From Aphanocapsa lilacina HA4352-LM1 (lineage in GTDB: Bacteria > Cyanobacteriota > Cyanobacteriia > Gloeobacterales > Gloeobacteraceae): a stretch of 64,000 nt of DNA. The position numbers and the translations under genes are program-made. The DNA lies in contig JAHHGR010000002.1 in the NCBI GenBank assembly GCA_019359725.1, forward strand, positions 1-64,000, read 5' to 3'. Below are positions 54,161 to 62,726 of the stretch, one piece after another; within the stretch, counting starts at the first letter, position 1; the number at the start of each line of letters is the position of its first letter. Below the pieces are notes generated by a model. That model saw only the letters and a list, made by a program, of their open reading frames with translations, ran no database searches and was not told the origin of the DNA.

Positions 54161-55909
54161 TCAACCGGGCTGGTTCACCGGGACCAGAATGGCTCGAAAC
54201 CCTTTGTCTGAGAGCGTCTGCACCAGTCGGTTGGCGTTGTCTTCGGAGGAGAAGACGCCCACCTGGAGGACCGGTTTGCCCTCGTACATTTGCTGGATCA
54301 CCCTGGCCACCAGCTCTTTGAGCAAATCGAGATCGGCGCTGCCGCTGTCTGTGACCAATACCCGGTAGGTCAGACCGGTGGCAGGTTTGGCAGCTACGGT
54401 CTCACCCGGCGTTGCGGTAGTCGGTCCCGCTGCGGCGGCGGTATCGGCAGCGGGTTGAGCGGCGGGTGCTCCAGAGGAGAGCGGGCCTGTCTTCGTGATG
54501 GGAGTCTCGGGAGGGGTTGTTGGGCTCGCCTTGGCAGCGACGACCGCCGGGGCGGCAGGCTTCGCGGTGACTTGCGGTGCACCTGCCGGTTTGGCGGCAG
54601 TGGCGGCAGCCGCCAGTTGTTTGGCGGGAGCCTGGCTGATGGTGGGTTGGGTGGGTTTGCTGGTGGCCAGGTTGCTGCCGGTGGGTTGGCTGGCCGGGAC
54701 AGCGATGGCGTTGAAGCCTTTTTTGCTCAATTGCTCGACCAGCTTATCGGCGCTCGCCTGGGAGCCGAAGGTGCCTACCTGTTGGTATGGCTTGCCTTCG
54801 TAGGTATGGGATTTGGGCTTGAGCGCAAGCCCTTTGATGGCGCGCAGTTGCGCCGGTTTGGTGTTGCTGACCAGCACCCAGAAGCCGGCGTCGGGGACAA
54901 CGTTGCGGGCCGCCAGGGCGATGATTTCCGCTTCGGCGGTCACCTGTCCCTCGAGGCGCGGTTTGTCCCACTTGTTGCCCATCGCCACCAGCGGCAGGGC
55001 AGGGCGGGTGACGTTGTTGACATCGGCCCGGCCGTTGGCGGCGAAGGTGTTGTTGCCCGCTTCGCTCTCGGTGCCCATATCGGCGGAGGCGAGCAGTACG
55101 ACAACCACGCCGCTGCGGCGGTTGCCGGTGATCGTGTTGTTTCGCAGCTTCGGGAAGGACCGGCCTTCGACGACGATGCCGTCGACATTGTCGCGAACGG
55201 TATTACCCACAATCTGCGGTCGGGAGCGGCCGGTGACGTTGATGGCGAATCCCGTCTTCTCGAAGATGTTGTTTTCGATGACCGGCGTGGACTGGTCCGC
55301 GGCCGTCAATCCGTCGGCGATGTTGCCCGAGAAGTAGTTGTCGGCCACCTTGGCGCTGCTGGCACCGGTGATGAAGAGGCCGTCGTGCAGGCTGCCGATA
55401 AAAGAATTGTGGGCGATCACGGGGCTGACCGATTCGATCCAGAGGCCCTTGCCCCGATTGCGCGGGTTGGTGATCGTCACGCCGCGGATGGTCACCTCTT
55501 TGCCGACGACGATCGTCGCATCCTGGCTTGCGAAGGTGGGGCTGACGTGCTTGCCGCCGCCGACGATTTTGATGCCCTGGCCTTTGGTCGCTTCATTGCC
55601 CACCAGGTTGCGCATGGCCAGTTGGATGGGAAACTGTTCGCCGGTGGCCTCGGAGTATTCGCCCTCGGCCAACTGCAAAGTCATCCCGGGAGGCGAGGCA
55701 GTGATGGCCCGGGTGATCGTTTTGAACGGTTTTTGTTTGCTGCCATCGGCGGTGCTGTCGTCGCCGTTGACTGCGTCGACATAGGTCATGCTCAAGTCGC
55801 GCTCCAGATCTGACTGGGCTTGAACGACACTTGTTGAAGCTGTTCCCAAAAGTGACAGAGCAAGCGTCCAGCCCATCAGGCGACGCACCACGGTATCGGA
55901 GAACTTCAT
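54161..55909 (-). CDS. Secreted right-handed beta-helix (DUF1565-like) protein with two SPOR-like repeats
   Basis: A 582-residue exported protein. The signal peptide ends VVQAQ (about residue 32). A DUF1565/parallel beta-helix domain covers about 40-330, starting with TYVDAVNGDDSTADGSKQKP and running through repeats such as NSFIGSLHDGLFITGASSAK and NVTGRSRPQIVGNTVRDNVD. The C-terminal third has two related SPOR-like units (YQQVGTFGSQASADKLVEQL and VLQVGVFSSEDNANRLVQTL), separated by a long Ala/Pro/Thr linker. SPOR domains bind denuded peptidoglycan, so it may sit at the septum. ATG 55909 preferred over 55915. Confidence 0.85.
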   Translation of the reverse strand: MKFSDTVVRRLMGWTLALSLLGTASTSVVQAQSDLERDLSMTYVDAVNGDDSTADGSKQKPFKTITRAITASPPGMTLQLAEGEYSEATGEQFPIQLAMRNLVGNEATKGQGIKIVGGGKHVSPTFASQDATIVVGKEVTIRGVTITNPRNRGKGLWIESVSPVIAHNSFIGSLHDGLFITGASSAKVADNYFSGNIADGLTAADQSTPVIENNIFEKTGFAINVTGRSRPQIVGNTVRDNVDGIVVEGRSFPKLRNNTITGNRRSGVVVVLLASADMGTESEAGNNTFAANGRADVNNVTRPALPLVAMGNKWDKPRLEGQVTAEAEIIALAARNVVPDAGFWVLVSNTKPAQLRAIKGLALKPKSHTYEGKPYQQVGTFGSQASADKLVEQLSKKGFNAIAVPASQPTGSNLATSKPTQPTISQAPAKQLAAAATAAKPAGAPQVTAKPAAPAVVAAKASPTTPPETPITKTGPLSSGAPAAQPAADTAAAAGPTTATPGETVAAKPATGLTYRVLVTDSGSADLDLLKELVARVIQQMYEGKPVLQVGVFSSEDNANRLVQTLSDKGFRAILVPVNQPG

Positions 55910-56110
55910 CGTCACTCCTCAAAAATTCGGCCTGGATAAAAGCTTATCGGCGACACCACATTAACATGGCAAAACCCTGAATTGCGGGTATGATCCACAA
56001 CATTTAGCGCTTTCTCCCCCGCGCAAAGCAACAGAATGGCGCCCCCCGCGATGCGGTGGCAGGGAGTCGTTTTTGGTGGGCCTGGGCAGGGGAGCATCGG
56101 CGGTGCTTCA

Positions 56111-57136
56111 ATGGCGGTTGTGGAAGAGCAAGTGATACTGAGAATTCTCGATGCCAACCTCGATCGCGCCCGCGAAGGCGTGCGGGTTGTGGAGGAATGG
56201 CTGCGCTTCGGCGGCGGTCCGGGCGCATCCCTCGCCGAGTGCAAAGCCTTGCGCCAGCAACTGGGCCGCTTTCACACCGACCGGCTGCGCGCCGCCCGCG
56301 ACACGCCCCACGACCCGGGCACCGGGCTGGATCACCCCGACGAAGGGATGCGCAGCAGCACTCTGGATGTGGTGCGGGTCAATTTTGCCCGCATCCAAGA
56401 AGCCCTGCGCGTCCTAGAAGAGTACGCCAAGCTCGCCGAGCCGGATCTGGCCGCGGCGGCCAAGGCATGGCGCTACCGGGTCTATACCCTCGAGAGTGCC
56501 GCCACCGGCAGCGATCTGCGCGCCAGGCTTGCGGCGGCCCGGCTCTATCTGGTCACCTCGCCGCACCCCGAACTGGTCGAGATCGTGGAGCGCTCCCTGG
56601 CTGCGGGGTTGCCGCTGGTGCAACTGCGCGAAAAAGAAGCGCCCGCCCGCGCCGTACTCGATATCGCTTTAAGGTTGCGGGATGTCACCCTGCGCCACGG
56701 AGCGCTGTTGATCGTCAACGACCGGGTGGATCTGGCCCTGGCCTGCGGAGCCGACGGGGTGCACCTCGGCCAGGAGGATCTGCCCCTCCCTCGGGCGCGG
56801 GCCTTGATGGGACCGCGTTTGCTCATTGGCCAATCGACCCACGCTCCGGCCGAGGCGCAACAAGCCGTTGCAGACGGGGCCGATTACCTGGGCGTCGGTC
56901 CGGTCTACGCCACTCCCACCAAAGAGGGGCGCACACCCGTGGGCCTGGCGTACGTGCGCTACTGCCGCGAACATAGCGAGCGGCCGGGTTTTGCCATTGG
57001 CGGCATCGACCGGAGCAATCTGGAGGCGGTGATTGCCGCCGGAGCCGAGCGCGTCGCGGTGGTGCGTGCGATCATGGCAGCAGAAGATCCGGGCCGCACG
57101 ACCGCCTGGTTTCTGGAGAGGTTGAACCGTGGTTGA
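56111..57136 (+). CDS. thiE: Thiamine-phosphate synthase with cyanobacterial N-terminal domain
   Basis: A 341-residue enzyme. An N-terminal helical domain of about 130 residues (ILDANLDRAREGVRVVEEWL and so on) precedes the ThiE TIM barrel, as is typical of cyanobacteria. Barrel motifs are PLVQLREKE, LLIVNDRVDLALACGADGVH, GQEDLP, GQSTHAPAEAQQA, YLGVGPVYATPTK and FAIGGIDRSN. It joins HMP-PP and thiazole phosphate into thiamine phosphate. The stop region overlaps thiS by 8 bp, indicating coupling. Confidence 0.93.
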   Translation: MAVVEEQVILRILDANLDRAREGVRVVEEWLRFGGGPGASLAECKALRQQLGRFHTDRLRAARDTPHDPGTGLDHPDEGMRSSTLDVVRVNFARIQEALRVLEEYAKLAEPDLAAAAKAWRYRVYTLESAATGSDLRARLAAARLYLVTSPHPELVEIVERSLAAGLPLVQLREKEAPARAVLDIALRLRDVTLRHGALLIVNDRVDLALACGADGVHLGQEDLPLPRARALMGPRLLIGQSTHAPAEAQQAVADGADYLGVGPVYATPTKEGRTPVGLAYVRYCREHSERPGFAIGGIDRSNLEAVIAAGAERVAVVRAIMAAEDPGRTTAWFLERLNRG

Positions 57137-57335
57137 AACGGTGTGCGTCAACGGTGAAGAGCGGACGTTCGCCCCCGGCACAACGGTAAGCGCGATGCTC
57201 GCCCAACTGGCCCTCGAACCGCGGCTGCTGGTCATCGAGCGCAACGGCGACATTCTACACCGTCAGGACTGGCAGAAAACGACCGTCGCTCCCGGCGATC
57301 GCTTCGAGATTGTGACGGTGGTGGGCGGCGGTTAG
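57129..57335 (+). CDS. thiS: Sulfur carrier protein ThiS
   Basis: A 68-residue ubiquitin-like protein ending in the obligatory Gly-Gly (TVVGGG), which is thiocarboxylated to deliver sulfur for the thiazole ring. It starts at GTG inside the end of thiE. VNGEERTFAPGTTVSAMLAQ and APGDRFEIVTVVGGG are typical. Confidence 0.93.
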   Translation: MVETVCVNGEERTFAPGTTVSAMLAQLALEPRLLVIERNGDILHRQDWQKTTVAPGDRFEIVTVVGGG

Positions 57336-57339
57336 CGAC

Positions 57340-58287
57340 TTGTCACTGGGGAGTCGACTGCGTCCGGTTCTTGGCCTGCTGCCGCCGGGCAGCGGCTTGC
57401 TGGTGGCGGTCTCCGGCGGTCAGGATTCACTGTGTCTATTGAAGCTGCTGGTGGATCTGGTCCCTGAGCGCGGCTGGCGTCTGCACGGCGGTCACCTCGA
57501 CCACCGCTGGCGGCCCGGATCCGAGCGGGATGCCCGGCGGGTGGCAGCACTGTGCAATGTCTGGGGGGTACCGTTTCACCTGGGGATTGCCCGCACCCCG
57601 CCTGCGGGTGAGGCGGCGGCCCGCGCCTGGCGCTACTGCTGGCTTGAGCAGATCGCCCGCGGTCTGGCGCTGGAGCGGGTGGTGACCGGCCATACACTGA
57701 GTGATCGGGCCGAGACGGTTTTGTTCAATCTGCTGCGCGGCAGCGGCGCCGCCGGTCTGGGAAGCCTCGATTGGGATCGGTCCCTGGGTGGGGGGGTGCG
57801 GCTGGTCAGGCCACTATTGGGGATCAGCCGCGCTGAGACCGGGGCATTTTGTCTTGCCCACGACCTACCGGTCTGCATCGATGAGAGCAACGCCAATGTG
57901 ACTTTCCGCCGCAACCGCATCCGTTTGGAGTTGATGCCGTATCTGCGCGAGCACTTTAATCCACTGGTGGAGCAGACTCTGGCCCGAACCGGCGAAATTT
58001 TGCACGCTGAGTCGGAGTTGCTCGAAAGCTTGCTCGATGGTCACTGGCACAGTCTGGTGCAGGACGGACGACTGCACAGGAATACGCTGGCTGCTTTGCC
58101 GCTGGCACTGCAACGGCGGGCTGTGCGCCGTTGGTTGAGCGTGGAGCTGGGGAAGCAACCCAGTTTTGAGCACATCGCCGCTGTCCTTGGTTGCTTGAGC
58201 GCCCCCAACCGCACCCGCACATCACCTTTGGCCCATGGTCTGCTGGTGGAGGTGCAGGGTGAGTGGCTGGGGCTGGTCGGCGGGTAG
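57340..58287 (+). CDS. tilS: tRNA(Ile)-lysidine synthase
   Basis: A 315-residue enzyme of the N-type PP-loop family modifying C34 of the AUA-reading tRNA-Ile. PP-loop motif AVSGGQDSLCLLKLL (about 24-38), the HLDHRWRPGSERDA segment, GHTLSDRAETVLFNLLRGSG and DESNANVTFRRNRIR are diagnostic. It is short, lacking the C-terminal domains of E. coli TilS, as usual in cyanobacteria. The only reasonable start is a TTG at 57340, four bases after the thiS stop. Confidence 0.92.
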   Translation: MSLGSRLRPVLGLLPPGSGLLVAVSGGQDSLCLLKLLVDLVPERGWRLHGGHLDHRWRPGSERDARRVAALCNVWGVPFHLGIARTPPAGEAAARAWRYCWLEQIARGLALERVVTGHTLSDRAETVLFNLLRGSGAAGLGSLDWDRSLGGGVRLVRPLLGISRAETGAFCLAHDLPVCIDESNANVTFRRNRIRLELMPYLREHFNPLVEQTLARTGEILHAESELLESLLDGHWHSLVQDGRLHRNTLAALPLALQRRAVRRWLSVELGKQPSFEHIAAVLGCLSAPNRTRTSPLAHGLLVEVQGEWLGLVGG

Positions 58288-58299
58288 GCGCCTTTTCCC

Positions 58300-58650
58300 T
58301 CAAAAGTTCCGCAGATCGTCCCCGCCAGTGAGCCGCACCGCCCAGATCACCTCGCGGCCCTCCGTGGGTTCGTGCTTTTTTTGAAAGTCTTTTTTGAGCC
58401 GCTTGAGATCTTCTTCCATTTGCACGATGGGAGGGCTGTATTCCCAGCGGCCGGCAGTGAAGCGACGGCTGATCGTGGCCCGGGGAGTCTCGATTTTGTC
58501 GTCGCTGATGGCGGTGCAGGCCAGGTAAAACTCCGGTTGCACCGCTTGGATCTCCGATTCGATGGCAGCCAGCCGCAATCTGAGATCGATCATTTTGTCG
58601 ATGATTTCTAAATGTTTCTCAACGTCGGTGGCGGTTGTTTCTGTTTCCAT
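58300..58650 (-). CDS. Hypothetical protein, 116 residues
   Basis: A soluble charged protein. Helical segments METETTATDVEKHLEIIDKM and IQAVQPEFYLACTAISDD precede a central basic, aromatic stretch (RRFTAGRWEYSPPI) and a coiled-coil-like end (MEEDLKRLKKDFQKKHEP). No family recognised. It converges on tilS with a 12-bp gap. ATG 58650 chosen because the longer frame upstream is low-complexity. Confidence 0.6.
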   Translation of the reverse strand: METETTATDVEKHLEIIDKMIDLRLRLAAIESEIQAVQPEFYLACTAISDDKIETPRATISRRFTAGRWEYSPPIVQMEEDLKRLKKDFQKKHEPTEGREVIWAVRLTGGDDLRNF

Positions 58651-58835
58651 GGTGGCCCGCTTGTCGCTGGAGCCAATGTAGCGGAAAGGTTGTAGGGCTA
58701 TCAAGTGCGGCCCATCGCACCACCTGCCCCATCGCACCAATAGATCGCCAGAACTTGCAACCCAGGGAGGAAGCGAAGAGCGCGTGCAGTAGGCAACCAT
58801 TACCATAGAGAGCTCTGTCCCTGAAGGAATTTCCC

Positions 58836-59471
58836 ATGACGATACAACTGACGCTCAAACAACGGGCCACGGGTGCCCAGCCGCGGGCGATGCGCCGCGC
58901 AGGCCGCATTCCGGTGGTGCTCTATGGTCATCGGGGAACCCAGTCGCTGGCGCTGGAACTTGAACAACGCACCGCTGAAGACCTGCTCAAGCGTGTCACC
59001 ATCAACAACACCATTTTGCCTCTGAAGGTGGAGCGGGGCTGGTCGGGCGATGTGCTTCTGCGCGAAGTGCAGCACGATGCGGTGGGCGGCAAGCTGTTGC
59101 ACTTGAGCTTTTTTGCGGTCGCGGGCCACGGCAGCATTACCCTCGATTTGCCTTTGGTGTTTACCGGCGAAGCGATGGGTGTCAAGGTGGATGGCGGTCT
59201 GCTCGAAAAGGTAATCACCCAACTGACCGTCCACACTGCTCCCACGGAGGTGCCCGAAGCGATCGAGGTTGATATTTCGACCATGCAAGTAGGCGACATG
59301 CTCTACGTCAGAGATCTGGTTTTGCCCCCCGGCATCGAGGTTGTCAACACCCCGGATCTGGTAGTGGCGCACCTGACCCCCTCGCCGACCGGCCGCGCCC
59401 TCGAATCGATGCAAGCGGCAGAATCGGCGACCGAGCAACCCGGCGAGCAACCGGCGACGGCCGCCGGGTAA
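58836..59471 (+). CDS. rplY: 50S ribosomal protein L25/general stress protein Ctc
   Basis: A 211-residue protein: an L25 domain binding 5S rRNA (about 1-95; RRAGRIPVVLYGHRGTQSLA) and a CTC/TL5 beta domain (about 100-190; DLPLVFTGEAMGVKVDGG; PEAIEVDISTMQVGD), then an Ala/Thr/Gln tail. It ends one base before the stop of the convergent M23 gene. Confidence 0.94.
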   Translation: MTIQLTLKQRATGAQPRAMRRAGRIPVVLYGHRGTQSLALELEQRTAEDLLKRVTINNTILPLKVERGWSGDVLLREVQHDAVGGKLLHLSFFAVAGHGSITLDLPLVFTGEAMGVKVDGGLLEKVITQLTVHTAPTEVPEAIEVDISTMQVGDMLYVRDLVLPPGIEVVNTPDLVVAHLTPSPTGRALESMQAAESATEQPGEQPATAAG

Positions 59472-60227
59472 TCACTCCGGCTGGTGCTCCAGAGCTTGTG
59501 GTCGGGGGCGGTCTGGAACCGCGAGCGGCACCCGGCTGGGTTGCCGCTCCGGTGCAGGTGGTGCCAACAGCCGACGCCGGACCTCGCCGAGGATAGTCGC
59601 GTCACGGGCTGTCACCCGATCGGTGAGCACTCGTCCACCGTCGACTTCGAGAATCGCCCCCCGGCCGCCAGGCTCGCTTACCGTTAATCGGGAACCCTCT
59701 TTATCGAAGTTGTAGCTGTGGCCACGGTAGGAACGTGTGCCCTGTGCGTCGGTGTACCCACGGCGCTCGAGAATCGTCTTGGCGGCGGCGGCAACCGACG
59801 CGGCGCGGTTGGGCTTTGCGGCGGCTTGCAAGTAAGGCATCGGGTCGATCGGGCGGCCGTTGTGCAGCAGTTCGAAGTGGAGATGGGGGCCTTTCGATAG
59901 ACCGGTGTTTCCTGCGCGGCCAATCGGCTTGCCCGCTGCGACGGGTGCGCCTGCCTGCACCCGGACGCTGTCGAGGTGGGCGTAGCGGGTCTTCCAACCG
60001 CCGCCGTGATCGATGAGGACGGCATTGCCGTAGCCGCCCTGCCGCCCGGCGGCCTCCACCGCACCATCGGCGGCGGCGTACACTGGGGTTCCGGTCGGGG
60101 CGCGCAGGTCGACTCCCTTGTGCAGCCGCCGGGTCCGCCGGATGGGGTGTATGCGCATGCCGAAGCGGCTGGTAATCCGCAGATGTTTGAGCGGTGAGTG
60201 CAAATCGGGTTGTTGGGAGGGTGCCAT
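59472..60227 (-). CDS. M23-family metallopeptidase (LytM-like)
   Basis: A 251-residue protein with an intact zinc peptidase domain at about 10-120. The first His and the Asp are in RRLHKGVDLRAPTGTPVYAA and the second His pair is in GPHLHFELLHNG. A beta-rich C-terminal region (about 150-225) of unknown type and a Pro/Arg-rich tail follow. No signal peptide follows the chosen ATG, which is odd for a cell-wall hydrolase; an upstream extension of 87 residues also lacks a clear signal. Either export is unusual or the start is mis-set. Confidence 0.85.
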   Translation of the reverse strand: MAPSQQPDLHSPLKHLRITSRFGMRIHPIRRTRRLHKGVDLRAPTGTPVYAAADGAVEAAGRQGGYGNAVLIDHGGGWKTRYAHLDSVRVQAGAPVAAGKPIGRAGNTGLSKGPHLHFELLHNGRPIDPMPYLQAAAKPNRAASVAAAAKTILERRGYTDAQGTRSYRGHSYNFDKEGSRLTVSEPGGRGAILEVDGGRVLTDRVTARDATILGEVRRRLLAPPAPERQPSRVPLAVPDRPRPQALEHQPE

Positions 60228-60349
60228 GGTGGTTACGGGGTGCTTTGGGGTGAATAAGCTCTCGCACTCTAAGTCGCAAGTCCCCCTGACCGAAAGCGCA
60301 GGCCAGGCGCCGTCCACCGCCGGACATCTGCAAGTCGGGGTAAGGGAGC

Positions 60350-61516
60350 GTGAGTGATCCTTACGGATGGATCCGGGCGGATCTTGAGAGCTTGCACCGG
60401 GTGGGCTGGTACCGGACGACGCGAACCCACAATGGATTGGCCGGACCGCAAATGGATGTGGACGGCAAGCCGGTGCTTCAGTTTGCAAGCAACGACTATC
60501 TGGGCCTCAGCGGCGATAGGCGGCTCATCGAGGCGGCTTGCCGGGCCGTTCGGCTCTACGGCGCCGGGGCGACCGGCTCGCGGCTTCTCAGTGGTGAGCG
60601 CGAGGTGCACCGCGAGTTGGAACGAGCCCTGGCCGGGTGGAAAGGCTGCGAAGATTGCCTGGTCTTTTCGTCGGGGTATCTAGCCAATCTCGGGACGATC
60701 CCGGCGCTGGTGGGCAAGCGCGATCTGGTGGTGGGCGACGCGTATAACCACGCCTGCCTGCGCGGGGGGGCCGAACTGAGCGGTGCTACCCACCGGCTTT
60801 ATCCCCACGGCGATTGCAGCGCCCTGGAACGCTTACTGATCGAGCAGCGCGACCGCCACCGCCGCTGCTTGATCTGCACCGACTCGGTCTTCAGCATGGA
60901 CGGCGATCTAGTCGATCTGGCCCGCATCGCGGATCTGGCCCGCCGCTACGGGTGCATGCTCTTGGTGGACGAAGCCCACGCCACCGGCGTGCTCGGCCCT
61001 ACCGGTGCCGGGGCGGTCGAGCAACTGGGCCTCACCCGATCCCTGGTGCAGATGGGAACGCTCTCGAAGGCCTTGGGAAGCCAGGGCGGCTACGTCTGCG
61101 GCAGTGCTGAACTTGTCGACTATCTGCGCAACCGGGCACGCGGCTTCGTCTACACGACCGGCCTGGCCCCGGCTACGGCAGCTGCGGCCCTGGAGGCGGT
61201 GCATATTGCCCGCACGGAGACTTCTCGCCGCGCCCTGCTCCGACAAAACATCGCTCGCCTGCGCGCGGGTATCGATAAAATCGGCATTGCACAGCTGCCG
61301 AGCGCTGCGGCCATCCTTTGTCTGCGGGTGGGCGATATCGAAGCCACCCGCCGCTTTGCCGGCGAGCTGTTCGACGCAGGCATTTTTGCCCCTTCCATCC
61401 GGCCTCCCACCGTACCGACCAGCCGCATTCGCCTCTCTTTGATGGCGACTCACAGCGAGGCGATGATCGACTCGCTGATCGCGGCCCTGACTAAGGTCTC
61501 GTCGCGCTTCTCCTGA
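60350..61516 (+). CDS. bioF: 8-amino-7-oxononanoate synthase
   Basis: A 388-residue PLP enzyme of biotin synthesis condensing pimeloyl thioester and alanine. LQFASNDYLGLSGDRRLIEA, ATGSRLLSGEREVHRELE, LVDEAHATGVLGPTGAG and the PLP Lys in TLSKALGSQGGY are canonical. GTG start at 60350 with a GGGAG box. No other bio gene nearby. Confidence 0.93.
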   Translation: MSDPYGWIRADLESLHRVGWYRTTRTHNGLAGPQMDVDGKPVLQFASNDYLGLSGDRRLIEAACRAVRLYGAGATGSRLLSGEREVHRELERALAGWKGCEDCLVFSSGYLANLGTIPALVGKRDLVVGDAYNHACLRGGAELSGATHRLYPHGDCSALERLLIEQRDRHRRCLICTDSVFSMDGDLVDLARIADLARRYGCMLLVDEAHATGVLGPTGAGAVEQLGLTRSLVQMGTLSKALGSQGGYVCGSAELVDYLRNRARGFVYTTGLAPATAAAALEAVHIARTETSRRALLRQNIARLRAGIDKIGIAQLPSAAAILCLRVGDIEATRRFAGELFDAGIFAPSIRPPTVPTSRIRLSLMATHSEAMIDSLIAALTKVSSRFS

Positions 61517-61582
61517 ATGGCATGCCCCCCTCGCTAAGGAGAAATCAGGCAAGTGCAGCCCCTGGTATCTTAGGCTACAACT

Positions 61583-61834
61583 TTGAACCCACCCAGCGGC
61601 CGACCGGGTGGCCGACCGTTCATCAACGTGATCGCGCCGCTGCTGCCCTATTTCCCACTCATCATCGTCTTTGCGCGAAAATCCGGTTCGTACTTGCGCC
61701 TGGGATCGCTGCTCGCCGCGATGCTGCCCTATTCGGTCGCCTTCGGTCTCGGCTGGTCCGGGCTATTCGTGCTGTGGTATTTGCTCGACTTACCGCTCGG
61801 GCCAGGAGCACCACTGCTATATACCCATAGTTGA
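61583..61834 (+). pseudogene. 3' remnant of an AbgT-type transporter gene
   Basis: The frame reading INVIAPLLPYFPLIIVFAR, then LGSLLAAMLPYSVAFGLGWS, LFVLWYLLDLPLGPGAPLLY to a stop matches, from memory, the C-terminal end of the AbgT (p-aminobenzoyl-glutamate) transporter family, which ends in the same LPLGPGAPL phrase. Only about 70 of some 500 residues remain and there is no proper start. It probably was truncated when the adjacent AT-rich cassette entered. Confidence 0.7.
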
Positions 61835-61863
61835 ACCGGGTAGCTCAGTGGTAACTACCACAG

Positions 61864-61893
61864 TTGGAAAGCCAGGAATATGACGCCTATAAT
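61864..61893 (+). promoter_or_regulatory. Sigma-70-type promoter of the GTPase cassette
   Basis: TTGGAA (61864-61869) and a perfect TATAAT (61888-61893) are spaced 18 bp and lie 30 bp before the GTPase ATG. This is the best consensus-like promoter seen in the window and suggests the cassette carries its own transcription signal. Confidence 0.6.
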
Positions 61894-61922
61894 ACTTAGC
61901 ATGGTAGCTACTGGAATTGACT

Positions 61923-62726
61923 ATGCCTGACCAGACTGGTGATGTCGTCAAGGTTACCAAAACAGCAATTGAATTTTCTGAAGCTGTACTTCAGATCCTT
62001 AAAGAACGTGGAGTACTCGATAAGGTTTTCGATGTTTTCTTGGGGAAAGAACATGTCGATATCCTTGTACTTGGAGCAACGGGAGTAGGTAAATCAGCAT
62101 TTATCAATGCTTTGCGCGGCCAAAGCTCACTTGCTATAGCAAGTACTAGAGAAAATCAAGACATACAAGGAATTCTTCGAGGAGTTGTGTTCAACATTGT
62201 TGACACTCCTGGACAAGTAGCTGATAAAGAGATTCGCGCCAGAGCAATTAGAGAAGCAACGAGAAAAAAATACGTTGGAATCATTAATATTGTCTGCAAT
62301 GGTTACCACGAATCGGAAGCTCCAGATTTAAAAAGTCGAAATGTTGCTGAAGCCCTCGTTGACGGAGAGCCGTCACCTGAGTATCTCCGCAGTTGTCGCA
62401 AAAGAGAAATTGATGCTCTTGAGGAGTGGACAATCTTGCTTGGTGGTTATGAAGGTGCAAAGTGGTTGGTGACAGTTGTTACGAAAGCCGATCTCTGGCT
62501 GGCACCTAGTACAAAGCAAGACGTACTCAATCACTACGCGCAAGGTCCTTACGAACAAGCGTTAGGAGAGGCAAAAGCATTGCGTCGTATTGTGTGCTCG
62601 TACTCGTCTACTAATAGGCTTTTCTTTCAAAGAGCAGCTATGAGTGGCTTTTACACGGATGAGCAACGCTTCGCAGATCACAATGCATTGGTTGCTACAA
62701 TTTTGGCTTACTGCGCTAATAGATGA
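61923..62726 (+). CDS. P-loop GTPase of the AT-rich cassette
   Basis: A 267-residue predicted TRAFAC-class GTPase. An N-terminal helical stretch of about 40 residues precedes the Walker A motif GATGVGKSAFINAL (about 52-65), a switch region with STRENQD, the G3 motif DTPGQ and the G4 motif TKAD (about 190). It resembles AIG1/IRG-like or Era-like GTPases, but no close family is claimed. The gene is clearly AT-richer than its surroundings (25 of 60 G/C at 62101-62160 against 38 of 60 at 61021-61080). Its stop overlaps the next start as ATGA, so the two proteins are made together. Confidence 0.8.
   Translation: MPDQTGDVVKVTKTAIEFSEAVLQILKERGVLDKVFDVFLGKEHVDILVLGATGVGKSAFINALRGQSSLAIASTRENQDIQGILRGVVFNIVDTPGQVADKEIRARAIREATRKKYVGIINIVCNGYHESEAPDLKSRNVAEALVDGEPSPEYLRSCRKREIDALEEWTILLGGYEGAKWLVTVVTKADLWLAPSTKQDVLNHYAQGPYEQALGEAKALRRIVCSYSSTNRLFFQRAAMSGFYTDEQRFADHNALVATILAYCANR

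Noticed and set aside
54290-55813. 507-codon open frame antisense to the beta-helix/SPOR gene
   Set aside because: Composition is low-complexity and no motif is visible; the opposite frame encodes a signal peptide and clear repeats.
61839-61860. tRNA-like start GGTAGCTCAGTGGTAACTACC just before the AT-rich cassette
   Set aside because: It resembles a D-arm with a small GGTAG/CTACC dyad, but no anticodon or T-arm follows and no acceptor stem pairs. It could be an attachment-site scar, yet no matching copy was found on the other side of the cassette.
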